A stretch of 64,000 nucleotides of DNA. Origin: CAYQTL01 sp964420405 (lineage in GTDB: Bacteria; Acidobacteriota; Thermoanaerobaculia; Thermoanaerobaculales; Sulfomarinibacteraceae). Below are positions 50,207 to 61,474 of the stretch, piece by piece. The stretch spans positions 60,533 to 124,532 of the forward strand of contig CAYQTL010000009.1 of assembly GCA_964420405.1 (NCBI GenBank), given 5' to 3'. Each line of letters begins with the position of its first letter. Position 1 is the first letter of the stretch. Both the position numbers and the translations under genes were made by a program. The notes beneath the pieces were generated by a model that did not search any database, was not told where the DNA came from, and saw nothing but the letters and a program-made list of their open reading frames with translations.

Positions 50207-51934
50207 ATGCGCTGGACCACGACCTTCATCCACACGCTCAGACAGGACCCGTCGGACGCCGAGGTGGTGTCCCACCGGCTGATGATGCGGGCAGGGCTGA
50301 TCTCCAAGGTCGCCGCCGGGATCTACAACTACCTGCCGCTCGGCTGGCGGTCGATCGCCAAGCTCGAGGCGATCGTGCGCGAGGAGATGGAGCGCGCCGG
50401 CTCGGCCGAGCTGGTGATGCCGGCGGTGCAGCCCGCCGAGCTGTGGCGCGAGTCGGGCCGCTGGTTCCAGTACGGCCCAGAGCTGCTGCGCGTCACCGAC
50501 CGCCACGAGCGCGAGTTCTGCGTCGGCCCGACCCACGAGGAGGTCATCACCGACATCGTCCGCCGGGCCGTCACGTCCTACCGCCAGCTGCCCGTCAACC
50601 TCTACCAGATCCAGACCAAGTTCCGTGACGAGATCCGGCCTCGCTTCGGGCTCATGCGGGGCCGCGAGTTCATCATGAAGGACGCCTACTCGTTCCACGC
50701 CGGCGCCGGCGACCTCGACGCCGCCTACCGCGCGATGGAGGCCGCCTACTGCCGGGTGTTCGAGCGCTGCGGGCTCGACTACACCAAGGTCGAGGCCGAC
50801 ACCGGCAACATCGGTGGCTCCGAGTCCCACGAGTTCATGGTCCTGGCCTCGACCGGCGAGGACGCCATCCTCGCCTGCCGCGACTGCGGCTACGGCGCCA
50901 ACGTCGAGAAGGCCGCCGCCGGGGCTCTCCAGGCGGCGCCGCCGTGGCCGCTCGACCGGCCGGCGCGGCCGCGGGCGGTCGAGACGCCGGACATGCGCAC
51001 GATCGAAGAGGTCGCGGCGTTCCTCGGCATCGACCCGGCGCACCTGATCAAGACCCTCGTCTTCGAGACCGACCACGAGTTCGTGGCGGTGCTGATCCGC
51101 GGCGACCTCGGCGTCAACGAGGTCAAGCTGAAGAACGCCCTCGGCTGCACCCACCTCCAGCTCGCCTCGGAGGCGAAGATCGAGGAGGTCACCGGCGGTC
51201 CGCAGGGCTTCTCGGGGCCGGTCGGACTGTCCGGCGTGCGGATCCTGGCCGACCCCTCCGTGATGGCGCTCGAGGTCGCCGCCACCGGCGCCAACCGCGA
51301 CGACACCCACCTCGTCGGGGTGGTCCCCGGCCGCGACTTCTCGCCCGCCGAGGTGGCCGACCTGCGGCTCGCCCGGGCCGGCGACCCCTGCCCGAGCTGC
51401 GGCAGCGCCATGATCGAGCGGCGCGGCATCGAGGTCGGGCACATCTTCAAGCTGGGCACCAAGTACTCAGAGGCGATGCGGTGCGTGTTCCTCGACGCCG
51501 AGGGCGCCGAGAACCCGATGATCATGGGCTGCTACGGCCTCGGCATCGGACGCACGGTGGCCGCCGCCATCGAGCAGAACCACGACGACACGGGGATCGT
51601 CTGGCCGCTGCCCCTGGCGCCCTACGAGGTCGTTCTGGTGGTGCTCAACGCCGACAAGCCCGACGTCGTCGACGCGGCGGAGGGGTTGTACGGGCAGCTG
51701 AGGGCGGCCGGCATCGACGTGCTGTTCGACGACCGGCCCGAGCGGCCGGGTGTCAAGTTCAACGACATGGACCTGATCGGGTTTCCCGTGCGGGTGGTGG
51801 TCGGCAAGCGCGGGCTCGACGCCGGCGAGGTCGAGCTGAGCCTGCGGCGGGACGGCGAGAAGCGCATGCGTCCAGTCGCCGAGCTCGTCGACGCCGTCCG
51901 CGAGCTCCTCACGGAAGCCGCCGGCGGCGCCTAG
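50207..51934 (+). CDS. proS: Proline--tRNA ligase, bacterial type with editing domain
   Basis: Class II synthetase that charges tRNA-Pro. The 575-residue protein has motif 1 (RAGLISKVAAGIYNYLPLGW), motif 2 (TKFRDEIRPRFGLMRGREF), the YbaK-like editing insertion (about 225-385; LIKTLVFETDHEFVAVLIRG) that removes Ala-tRNA-Pro, motif 3 (YGLGIGRTVAAAIEQNHD) and the C-terminal anticodon domain (APYEVVLVVLNADKP). The ATG lies 21 bases after the TPR gene stop. The TAG stop codon is the loop of a perfect 8-bp GC hairpin. Confidence 0.97.
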   Translation: MRWTTTFIHTLRQDPSDAEVVSHRLMMRAGLISKVAAGIYNYLPLGWRSIAKLEAIVREEMERAGSAELVMPAVQPAELWRESGRWFQYGPELLRVTDRHEREFCVGPTHEEVITDIVRRAVTSYRQLPVNLYQIQTKFRDEIRPRFGLMRGREFIMKDAYSFHAGAGDLDAAYRAMEAAYCRVFERCGLDYTKVEADTGNIGGSESHEFMVLASTGEDAILACRDCGYGANVEKAAAGALQAAPPWPLDRPARPRAVETPDMRTIEEVAAFLGIDPAHLIKTLVFETDHEFVAVLIRGDLGVNEVKLKNALGCTHLQLASEAKIEEVTGGPQGFSGPVGLSGVRILADPSVMALEVAATGANRDDTHLVGVVPGRDFSPAEVADLRLARAGDPCPSCGSAMIERRGIEVGHIFKLGTKYSEAMRCVFLDAEGAENPMIMGCYGLGIGRTVAAAIEQNHDDTGIVWPLPLAPYEVVLVVLNADKPDVVDAAEGLYGQLRAAGIDVLFDDRPERPGVKFNDMDLIGFPVRVVVGKRGLDAGEVELSLRRDGEKRMRPVAELVDAVRELLTEAAGGA

Positions 51935-51941
51935 CGCCGCC
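51923..51941 (+). terminator. Hairpin with the proS stop codon in its loop
   Basis: GGCGGCGC, loop CTA, GCGCCGCC. The TAG stop spans the loop and the first base of the right arm. No T tract; a repeat island follows immediately. Confidence 0.45.
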
Positions 51942-51943
51942 GC

Positions 51944-52080
51944 CGTTCCCGATCCCGATCCCGATCCCGACCCCGATCCCGACGAGATGATCCCGCGTCC
52001 GTGTCCTCCGCTTCCGTCTCCGTGTCCGATGCGGCGACCTCTGCCAGCGAGGATGCCATCGGGTTCGGAATCGGGATCGG
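51944..52080. repeat. Inverted GATCCC/GGGATC repeat island with core
   Basis: The left arm is TTCCCGATCCCGATCCCGAT extended to 51983; the right arm is CCATCGGGTTCGGAATCGGG to 52080. Between them is the shared core: GCGTCCGTGTCCTCC, then GTGTCCGATGCGGCGAC. The block GATCCCGACGAGATG is shared with the island at 61.2 kb. Confidence 0.7.
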
Positions 52081-52092
52081 AGAGACCGCGCC

Positions 52093-53190
52093 TCAAAGCT
52101 CGAGAGCTTCGGATACCCGGTCGGCGAGGGACGGCGTCGCCTGGACGAGGGCCTTGAGGTCGCTGCCCATGCCGTCGGGATCGAGCAGCCGCTTGACCTC
52201 CTGGCGCTCGGCGACGACGCGGGCGTCCCACGCCGCCTCGGCGCCGACGCCCGAGCGCTCCATCACCTCGGCGATGCCCGCCCGCACCAGCAGCTCCGCC
52301 AGCGGCCAGCAGCCGACCTCGAGCCACCCCGCAGACGCCGCCGCCGCCCGCAGCTCGTCGAAGTTCACGTGCGCCGTCAGGTCGCGCTCGCCGGGCTCGC
52401 CGAGGACGTCCCGCGACACCCGGTGCCGGACGTGGGCGACCAGCGAGCCCTCGCGGCGCCCGCGCGGGTCGTACAGCCGCCGCGCCTCGTAGCCGTAGTC
52501 GAGGACCAGCGCCACCCCGTCGTCGCCTGCTCGCTCCAGCTGCGACCGGTGCAGCGGCCCCGCCTCGAGGCAGATCTCCCCGACCTGGCCGTCGGCCAAC
52601 CCGATCCGGTGCCGGTCGAGGTGGGCACGGAGCTCGGGCCGGGCCGGCCGCTCGTGCCACGCCGGTCCATCGTCGTCGGCCCGCACCCACAGCTCCCGGA
52701 GCCCGTCGGTCCTCCCGACCACCCGGTGGACCGGCAGCGCGTCGTACAGCTCGCTGGCGTGCAGCAGCGTCGGGCCCGGGCTGGCCGGCGCCGGTGGCAG
52801 CTCGGCCACCACGTCGACCGGGACGGCGGCGTCGGCCATCCGGCCCCGCACGACCCTCCGCAGGGTCGGCGAGCGCTCGACCGCCACGGCCCGCCCGAGC
52901 CCGGACGGCGCCGCGGCGACCAGGTCGGCCAGGAAGCTGCCGTCCCCGGCGGCGAGATCGACCACCGTCCACCCCTCGCCGCCGGGCACCAGCCGTTCGA
53001 GCAGCAGCGCCAGCGTCCGCGCGTACCAGGGAGACGCCGTCGGCGCGGTCAGAAAGTCCCCTTCGCGACCGAAACGGGTCGGCCCCGCGCGGTAGTAGCC
53101 GTGCTCCGGGTGGTACAGCGCCAGCTCCATGAAGTCGCGGAACGGCACCGCACCGCCCCGCTCGCGGATGAGATCGTCGATCCAGGTCAT
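52093..53190 (-). CDS. MidA/NDUFAF7-like SAM-dependent methyltransferase
   Basis: A 365-residue class I methyltransferase of the DUF185 (MidA) family: RDFMELALYHPEHGYY at the start, the AdoMet-binding VVDLAAGDGSFLADLV (about 75-90), LHASELYDALPVHRVV and LVLDYGYEARRLYDP. In mitochondria the homologue methylates an arginine of complex I; bacterial substrates are not settled. TACCAT ends nine bases before the ATG and no ribosome site is present, so the message is nearly leaderless. It is convergent with proS across a repeat island. Confidence 0.9.
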   Translation of the reverse strand: MTWIDDLIRERGGAVPFRDFMELALYHPEHGYYRAGPTRFGREGDFLTAPTASPWYARTLALLLERLVPGGEGWTVVDLAAGDGSFLADLVAAAPSGLGRAVAVERSPTLRRVVRGRMADAAVPVDVVAELPPAPASPGPTLLHASELYDALPVHRVVGRTDGLRELWVRADDDGPAWHERPARPELRAHLDRHRIGLADGQVGEICLEAGPLHRSQLERAGDDGVALVLDYGYEARRLYDPRGRREGSLVAHVRHRVSRDVLGEPGERDLTAHVNFDELRAAAASAGWLEVGCWPLAELLVRAGIAEVMERSGVGAEAAWDARVVAERQEVKRLLDPDGMGSDLKALVQATPSLADRVSEALEL

Positions 53191-53199
53191 CCGGCCGTC

Positions 53200-53205
53200 A
53201 TGGTA
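53200..53205 (-). promoter_or_regulatory. -10 hexamer TACCAT, near-leaderless methyltransferase gene
   Basis: TACCAT on the minus strand, nine bases, then ATG. No ribosome site. Confidence 0.4.
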
Positions 53206-53227
53206 CGCGCTTCGGCGACGGCGCCCT

Positions 53228-53506
53228 CCGATCCCGATCCCGTTCCCGTTCCCGCTCCCGATGCAAAGCTCCCTCGGCCAGCCGTCCGGAGTCGGCTCGT
53301 TCCGACCTCGGCTCCCGACCACGCGCGGCCGCTGCCGGCAACGCGCCCGTCGGCTTCGGAGCTGGAAACGGGGAAGGACCGCGCCGCCCCGTTGGGGCGT
53401 CCGGCGTCTCCCGTCCCCCCCGACCGGATCGAGGTGCCCGCCCCCTCCGGGACATCGGGAACGGGATCGGGATCGGAGAGGACCCTGGCACGGGATCGGG
53501 ATCGGA
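53228..53506. repeat. Inverted GATCCC/GGGATC repeat island
   Basis: The left arm (53228-53263) is CCGATCCCGATCCCGTTCCC continuing to GATG; the right arm (53453-53476) is CATCGGGAACGGGATCGGG. A second GGGATCGGGATCGG unit follows at 53492-53506. About 190 bases of unique sequence lie between the arms. Confidence 0.7.
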
Positions 53507-53540
53507 GGAGGGCCCGACGAAGGACCGTCACCGAATCGAC

Positions 53541-53569
53541 TTGCACCCAGCCGGCCTCCGTGCTATAAA
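53541..53569 (+). promoter_or_regulatory. rimP-nusA-infB promoter TTGCAC-17-TATAAA
   Basis: TTGCAC (53541-53546), exactly 17 bases, TATAAA (53564-53569). This is one of the strongest sigma-70-type promoters in the window. The rpsO promoter at 61401 uses the same TTGCAC -35. Confidence 0.75.
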
Positions 53570-53591
53570 GCGCACCGCTGCTTTCGAAGAG

Positions 53592-53619
53592 AAAGTGGGC
53601 CGTGGGCCCACTTTTTTTT
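53592..53619 (+). terminator. Intrinsic terminator in the rimP leader (probable attenuator)
   Basis: AAAGTGGGCC, loop GTG, GGCCCACTTT, with the T run extending to eight Ts. This is a perfect 10-bp stem with U tract and the only canonical Rho-independent terminator in the window. It lies between the promoter and the rimP ribosome site, so most transcripts should stop unless antitermination occurs. NusA, encoded second, could feed back on it. Confidence 0.8.
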
Positions 53620-53638
53620 GCAGCAGCCGAGGAGGTCC

Positions 53639-54127
53639 ATGAAGCTCGATCCTCAGCTCGAGCGGCAGCTGGCCGAGCTGGCCGCCGACGAAGGTCTCGA
53701 GATGCTCGCCACCGAGGTCGTCGGCGGAGGCCGCAAGACCATCCTGCGGGTCGTGGTCGACGCGCCGGAGGGGGTGACGCTCGACCAGTGCGCGACCGTG
53801 TCGCGACAGGCGTCGGCCCTGCTCGACGTCCACGACCCGATCGCGCACACCTACACCCTCGAGGTGTCGTCGCCCGGGCTGGACCGCAAGCTGTACCGCA
53901 CCGAGGACTACCGCCGGTTCACGGGCGAGCGCGTCAAGGTCCGGATGCAACCATCGGTCCGGACGCTCCGGGTCGTGGTCGGAGAGCTGCTCGGGATCGA
54001 GGACACGGTCGTGCGCCTTCGGGCGGACGACGGGCAGGTCCACGAGCTGGACCTGGACGACGTCTTCGAGACGCGTCTCGAGGTGGACTGGACCGCGGTG
54101 ATGAAGGAAGGAAAGAAACGGCCATGA
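53639..54127 (+). CDS. rimP: Ribosome maturation factor RimP
   Basis: RimP helps assemble the 30S subunit around S12. The 162-residue protein has the N-terminal domain (LERQLAELAADEGLEMLATE, then RVVVDAPEGVTLDQCATVSR) and the signature YTLEVSSPGLDRKLYRTEDY, then a C-terminal SH3-like domain. The ATG has GAGGAGG three bases upstream, and its stop overlaps the nusA start (ATGA), so expression of the two is coupled. Confidence 0.96.
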   Translation: MKLDPQLERQLAELAADEGLEMLATEVVGGGRKTILRVVVDAPEGVTLDQCATVSRQASALLDVHDPIAHTYTLEVSSPGLDRKLYRTEDYRRFTGERVKVRMQPSVRTLRVVVGELLGIEDTVVRLRADDGQVHELDLDDVFETRLEVDWTAVMKEGKKRP

Positions 54128-55581
54128 AGCTGGACATCAACACCCTCGTCCGCCAGGTGGCGGTAGAGCGCGAGATCGAGCTGGACAAGCTGATCGGTGC
54201 GATCGAGGAGGCGATCTCGTCGGCCGCCCGCAAGCACTACAAGCTGCGCGCGGTGCGGACCGAGATCGATCCCGAGACCGGCGAGGTGGCGTCGTGGGAG
54301 GTCCGGCACGTCGTGGCGGACGAGGACGAGATCGAGGACCCCGAGGCCGAGATCACCGTCGAGGAGGCGCGCAAGGTCCAGCCCGGCATCGAGGCCGGCG
54401 ACGACCTCAAGCTCGACCCGATCGACACCACCCAGCTCGGCCGGATCGCCGCCCAGTCGGCCCGTCAGGTTCTGTTCCAGAGGGTCCGCGAGGCGGAGCG
54501 GGCGGTGGTGTACCGCAACTACGTCGACCGCGTCGGCGACATGATCAACGGCATCGTCAAGCGGATCGACCGCGGCGCGATCATCGTCGAGCTCGGGGAC
54601 ACAGAGGGGATCATCCCGCGCGGCCACCAGGTCCGCCAGGAGCGCTACAGCCAGGGTGACCGGATCCGCTCGGTGGTGGTGGACGTGACGATGGACGCGA
54701 GCCGGCCGCAGGTGGTGCTGTCGCGCACCTCGCCGCGGCTGCTCGAGAAGCTCCTCGAGATGGAGGTGCCCGAGATCTACGACGGCACCGTGGTGATCAA
54801 GATCTGCGTCCGCGAGCCCGGCGAACGCGCCAAGGTCGCGGTGTCCTCCAAGGACCGCGACGTCGACCCGGTGGGCGCCTGCGTCGGCCTCAAGGGTTCC
54901 CGCGTGCAGGCCATCACCCGCGAGCTCAAGGGCGAGAAGATCGACATCATCCCCTGGAACTCGGACCTGGTGACGTTCGCCCAGAACGCTCTCGCCCCGG
55001 CCAAGATCAACCGCGTCGCCGTCCGCGAGGAGCCGATCAAGGTCCAGGTGCTCGACGAGGAAGGCCACACGGTGCTCGACGAGGAGGGCATCCCGATCAC
55101 CCGCGAGGAACGGGAGACGGTCCTCGACGTCATCGTCGGCACCGAGCAGCTGTCGCTCGCCATCGGCAAGCGCGGTCAGAACGTGCGCCTGGCGTCCAAG
55201 CTGCTCGGATGCCGGATCGAGATCAAGAGCGAAGAGGCCGTCAAGGACGAGCTCGCGTCCGCTCTCGCGTCGATGCTGCGCGAGATGGAGGGCGTGTCCG
55301 AGGAGGACGAGCTGCCCCAGGTCGAGGAGGCCCGCGGCTCGATCGACTACGACCAACTGATCCCGCTCGAGGAGATGGAGATGATCACCGATCGCCTCCG
55401 CGAGCGCCTCGAGAGCCACGGGATCCACACCGCTCAGGACGTCCTCGCACGGGATGCGGACGACCTGGCCACGATCCCCGGCATCGGCCCGGTGACGGCG
55501 CAGCGTCTTCTCGACATGGTTCGGACCGCGGTCGACGAAGCGCTCGCCGAGGCGGCGGAAGCCGTTGCCGAGGAGGAGTGA
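54124..55581 (+). CDS. nusA: Transcription termination/antitermination protein NusA
   Basis: NusA binds RNA polymerase and controls pausing, termination and antitermination. The 485-residue protein has the N-terminal polymerase-binding domain (1-125), an S1 domain (about 135-200; IVKRIDRGAIIVELGDTEG), two KH domains (about 230-345; DPVGACVGLKGSRVQAI and LAIGKRGQNVRLASKLLG) and a C-terminal helix-hairpin-helix unit (about 430-480; LATIPGIGPVTAQRLLDMV). The ATG overlaps the rimP stop. No ylxR or L7Ae-like gene lies between nusA and infB, unlike in Firmicutes. Confidence 0.97.
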   Translation: MKLDINTLVRQVAVEREIELDKLIGAIEEAISSAARKHYKLRAVRTEIDPETGEVASWEVRHVVADEDEIEDPEAEITVEEARKVQPGIEAGDDLKLDPIDTTQLGRIAAQSARQVLFQRVREAERAVVYRNYVDRVGDMINGIVKRIDRGAIIVELGDTEGIIPRGHQVRQERYSQGDRIRSVVVDVTMDASRPQVVLSRTSPRLLEKLLEMEVPEIYDGTVVIKICVREPGERAKVAVSSKDRDVDPVGACVGLKGSRVQAITRELKGEKIDIIPWNSDLVTFAQNALAPAKINRVAVREEPIKVQVLDEEGHTVLDEEGIPITREERETVLDVIVGTEQLSLAIGKRGQNVRLASKLLGCRIEIKSEEAVKDELASALASMLREMEGVSEEDELPQVEEARGSIDYDQLIPLEEMEMITDRLRERLESHGIHTAQDVLARDADDLATIPGIGPVTAQRLLDMVRTAVDEALAEAAEAVAEEE

Positions 55582-55587
55582 TCAGGT

Positions 55588-58415
<2,828 letters not shown>

Positions 58416-58461
58416 AGCGCGGGTGCGTCGCCGGCCCGGCGCCGGCAGGAAGCTGGAGACG

Positions 58462-58770
58462 GTGGGACGGGATGCGACGCTGTACGTCGGGATCGCGCGG
58501 CTCGAGCTGTTCGTGCCCGAGGCGCGCAGCCTGAAGGACAAGAGGAGCCACACGCGGGGGCTGGTGGACCGGCTCAGGGCGCGCCACACCGTGCTCGTCT
58601 CCGAGGTCGGCCACCAGGACCTGCACCAGCGGACCGTGCTCGCGATCTGTGCGATGTCGACCGACGTCACCGACCTGGAAGCGCGCCTGCAGCGGGTCCG
58701 TTCCACCGTCGACGACACGTGGACCGGGCACGTCCTCGGATGGGACGTGCAGATCGTCGAGGAGGCGTGA
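58462..58770 (+). CDS. DUF503 family protein (YlxP-like)
   Basis: A short protein of 102 residues in the DUF503/YlxP family: LYVGIARLELFVPEARSLKDKR and the later VSEVGHQDLHQRTVLAICAMSTD. Homologues lie between infB and rbfA in many bacteria and may assist ribosome assembly; the molecular role is unproven. The GTG used here follows a GGAG motif closely and yields the usual N-terminus; a GTG 13 codons upstream (58423) is also in frame but lacks a ribosome site. The next gene starts 64 bases later. Confidence 0.85.
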   Translation: MGRDATLYVGIARLELFVPEARSLKDKRSHTRGLVDRLRARHTVLVSEVGHQDLHQRTVLAICAMSTDVTDLEARLQRVRSTVDDTWTGHVLGWDVQIVEEA

Positions 58771-58834
58771 CCGGGGCCGTCCGACCGCGGCAGCGCGCGG
58801 GCCGTCGTCGCCGCCGGCCAGGGGAGCACCCACC

Positions 58835-59230
58835 ATGAGCACCACACCGCAGTTTTCGCGCAACAGCCGGCTCGAGGCCGAGATCCGGACCGTGCTGTCG
58901 GAGCTTCTGCAGCACGAGGTCAACGACCCCCGCCTCGACGGCGTGGTCGTGTCGGCGGTCCGCCTGTCCGGCGATCGTTCCCAGGCGACCGTGTTCTTCT
59001 CGGTGCTCGGCGACGCCGAGCGCGAGCGCCGGGCAGCCGACGGGTTCGCCGCGGCGTCCACCTTCCTGCGGCGCGAGATGGGACGCCGAATGCGGCTGCG
59101 CGCCGTCCCCACCCTCGAGTTCGAGCGCGACACGAGCTTCGCGTACGGCGACCGTATGGAACGCCTCTTCGACCGGCTCCACGACGAGGGGCTGCTCGAA
59201 CCGGACGACTCCGGAGAGGAGCGGGAGTGA
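58835..59230 (+). CDS. rbfA: Ribosome-binding factor A
   Basis: RbfA helps mature the 16S rRNA 5' end and frees stalled 30S subunits. The 131-residue KH-like protein has RNSRLEAEIRTVLSELLQHE, NDPRLDGVVVSAVRLSGD and RRMRLRAVPTLEFERDTSF. The ATG has AGGGGAG upstream. Its stop overlaps the GTG of nrnA (GTGA), so the two are translationally coupled. Confidence 0.96.
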   Translation: MSTTPQFSRNSRLEAEIRTVLSELLQHEVNDPRLDGVVVSAVRLSGDRSQATVFFSVLGDAERERRAADGFAAASTFLRREMGRRMRLRAVPTLEFERDTSFAYGDRMERLFDRLHDEGLLEPDDSGEERE

Positions 59231-60213
59231 CCACCCCGACCACCGACCCCCTCGCCGCCGTCGCGCGCTTGCGCTCGGCCGGGCGCGTGCTTCTCACCGG
59301 CCACCGCTCACCCGACGGGGACAGCGTCGGCTCCGCCCTCGCGCTCGCCGCCCTGGCCGAGCGTCTCGGGGCGACCGCCACGATCCTCAACCGGGACCCG
59401 GCGCCGGCCAACCTCTCCCACCTGCCCGGGGCCGAGCGCGTCACCGTCGGCGACGCGCTCCCCGCCGGACTCGAGGACGAGTTCGACCTGGTCGTCACCG
59501 TCGAGTGCCCGGGGCTCGACCGCCCCGGCTTCGACGGCCTCGACCGGCTCCCGATCCTCAACGTCGACCACCACCCGTCCAACGTCGGTTACGGCGAGGT
59601 CTGTTACCTCGACCCGGCCGCGCCGGCTGTGGGCGAGATGGTATGGCGGATGTTCGCCGCCGCCGGGCTGCGTCCGACCGCCGACGACGCCACCAACCTG
59701 TACGTCGCTCTCACCACCGATACCGGCGACTTCCGCTACTCCAACGCGACCTCGAGGGCGTTCGTGGCGGCGGCCGGGATGGTCGAGGCGGGGGCCCACC
59801 CGCCGACCGTCTCCGAGTGGATCCACCACGGCCGGAGCGAGGCGTCGGTGCGGCTGCTCGGCGAGGCGATCGCGACCCTCGAGCTGTCGTGCGGCGGGCG
59901 CCTGGCGACGGTGGCGGTCGACGAGGCGGCCTTCCGGCGCGCGTCGGCGACCCCCGCCGACACCGATGAGATCGTCAACCTGCCACGGACCATCGCCGGC
60001 GTCCGGGCGGTGGCGCTCTTCAAGCAGTGGGACCCGGGAGCGGTCCGCGTCAGCCTGCGAGCCAAGGGTGACGTCGACGTCCAGCGGGTCGCCGCGGAGT
60101 TCGGCGGCGGCGGCCACGTCAGCGCAGCCGGGTGCACCGTCCGGGGAGAGCTCGCCGAGGTGCGCCGCGACGTCACGGCCGCGCTCGAGCGCGCCCTCGG
60201 GGAGACGGCATGA
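59227..60213 (+). CDS. nrnA: Bifunctional oligoribonuclease/pAp phosphatase NrnA
   Basis: DHH-DHHA1 phosphodiesterase that degrades short RNAs and pAp. The 328-residue protein has motif I H26-x3-D30-x-D32 (GHRSPDGDSVGS), motif III D116-H117-H118 (VDHHPSN), TTDTGDFRYSNAT and the DHHA1 glycine-rich end FGGGGHVSAAGC. Where the family usually has the Asp of motif II (VDxxxxxR), this protein has E95 in VTVECPGLDR. It lies between rbfA and truB, the usual order, and its stop overlaps the truB start. Confidence 0.94.
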   Translation: MTTPTTDPLAAVARLRSAGRVLLTGHRSPDGDSVGSALALAALAERLGATATILNRDPAPANLSHLPGAERVTVGDALPAGLEDEFDLVVTVECPGLDRPGFDGLDRLPILNVDHHPSNVGYGEVCYLDPAAPAVGEMVWRMFAAAGLRPTADDATNLYVALTTDTGDFRYSNATSRAFVAAAGMVEAGAHPPTVSEWIHHGRSEASVRLLGEAIATLELSCGGRLATVAVDEAAFRRASATPADTDEIVNLPRTIAGVRAVALFKQWDPGAVRVSLRAKGDVDVQRVAAEFGGGGHVSAAGCTVRGELAEVRRDVTAALERALGETA

Positions 60214-61184
60214 GCCGCCGCCGGCCCGCCCGCATCCATGGCCTGCTGGCGGTCGCCAAGGCCGCCGGCCCCACCTCGCACGACGTCGTCGACATGGCGC
60301 GCCGCGCACTGCGTGAGCGTCGCGTCGGCCACACCGGCACCCTCGACCCCATGGCGGAGGGGCTGCTCCTGCTGTGCGTCGGTCAGGCGACCCGGCTCCA
60401 GCGGTACCTGCTGCAGTGGGACAAGGTCTACCACGGCGTCATCCAGCTCGGGCGGGCGACGACCACCTACGACCGGGAAGGCGAGGCGGTGGAGCCGAGT
60501 GGACCGCCACCCGTCCTCGACGAGGGCCGCGTCGAGGCCCTCGTGCGCCGCTTCCAGGGCACCATCGAGCAGGTCCCGCCGCCCTACTCGGCCAAGAAGG
60601 TGGACGGTCGCAAGCTGTACGAGCTCGCCAGGGACGGCCAGGAGGTCCGGCCCGAGCCCAAGTCCGTCACCGTCCAGCGGCTGCAGCTGACCCCTGTGGG
60701 GCGCGACCGACTGGAGGTCGAGCTGTCCTGCTCCACCGGCTTCTACGTCCGCTCGCTCGCCCACGACATCGGGCTCGAGCTCGGCTGCGGTGCCCATCTC
60801 GAGCACCTCGAACGACGCTCCATCGGGCCGTACACCGCCTCGGAGGCGCTGCCCCAGGGGGAGCTCGAGGCCAGCCGCGACGCCGACGCCCTGCTCGAGC
60901 ATCCCGCGTGGATCCCGGTCGAGCGCATCGCCATGCCGTTTCCCTCGGTGGCCGTCAACCCGGGCGCCGCCGACCGGTTCGTGCACGGCCAGGAGGTGAT
61001 CCTGCTTCGGTCCGGGGGCGAGCCGCTGGCCGCCGAGTCGCCGGTGCGGGTCCACGGTCCGGGGGACGAGCTGCTCGGCGTCGGCACGGTGTCCGCCGTC
61101 CTCGCCCGCGGCCGCACCGTCAGCATCCGGCCGACCGTCGTCCTGTCCGTGCCGAAGGTGTCCGTCGCGCCCAGCGACGACTGA
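60210..61184 (+). CDS. truB: tRNA pseudouridine-55 synthase
   Basis: Makes pseudouridine 55 in the T loop of tRNAs. The 324-residue protein has LLAVAKAAGPTSHDVVDMAR, the catalytic D46 in VGHTGTLDPMAEGLL, the YSAKKVDGRKLYELAR segment and STGFYVRSLAHDIG, followed by a C-terminal PUA-like domain (VNPGAADRFVHGQEVILL). The ATG overlaps the nrnA stop (ATGA). It ends the rimP-to-truB series; a repeat island and the rpsO promoter follow. Confidence 0.96.
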   Translation: MSRRRPARIHGLLAVAKAAGPTSHDVVDMARRALRERRVGHTGTLDPMAEGLLLLCVGQATRLQRYLLQWDKVYHGVIQLGRATTTYDREGEAVEPSGPPPVLDEGRVEALVRRFQGTIEQVPPPYSAKKVDGRKLYELARDGQEVRPEPKSVTVQRLQLTPVGRDRLEVELSCSTGFYVRSLAHDIGLELGCGAHLEHLERRSIGPYTASEALPQGELEASRDADALLEHPAWIPVERIAMPFPSVAVNPGAADRFVHGQEVILLRSGGEPLAAESPVRVHGPGDELLGVGTVSAVLARGRTVSIRPTVVLSVPKVSVAPSDD

Positions 61185-61205
61185 CGGGCGCCCGGAGGGC
61201 ACCCC

Positions 61206-61360
61206 CGAACCCGATCCCGATCCCGATCCCGACGAGATGTCCCCCCGTCCGCCTCCGTGCCCGATGCAGCGACAGGGACAGCGGCAGTGCGCAGCGTCAG
61301 CATCAGCGGCAGAAGCAGGGGCGGGTGCGCGGGGGGCGCGACGTCTTCGTCGGAATCCGG
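61206..61360. repeat. GATCCC repeat island with core
   Basis: GATCCC units at 61211-61233 lead into GACGAGATG, then the shared core: CCGTCCGCCTCCGTGCCC, then GATGCAGCGACAGGGACAGC, ending in CAGCATCAGCGGCAG by 61312. The right inverted arm (GTCGGAATCCGGATCG, 61349 on) is degenerate. It lies between truB and the rpsO promoter. Confidence 0.7.
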
Positions 61361-61400
61361 ATCGAAACGCACGAGCCTCCCGGGCATGACCGACAAACCA

Positions 61401-61429
61401 TTGCACCGAGAGACTGTTCCTGCTATGGT
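61401..61429 (+). promoter_or_regulatory. rpsO promoter TTGCAC-17-TATGGT
   Basis: TTGCAC (61401-61406), a 17-base spacer, TATGGT (61424-61429). The leader of about 38 bases has GGAGG six bases before the GTG start. Confidence 0.7.
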
Positions 61430-61474
61430 CACGACGCCTCCCTCGCCACCGGAGGACGTCAACGGAGGAAAGAC

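Larger units (their letters stand above)
53191..53638. other. Divergent intergenic region: repeat island, rimP promoter and attenuator
   Basis: No gene is seen. From left to right: the TACCAT promoter of the leftward methyltransferase (53205-53200), a repeat island (53228-53506), the rimP promoter (53541-53569), and a leader terminator (53592-53619) before the rimP ribosome site. Confidence 0.65.
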
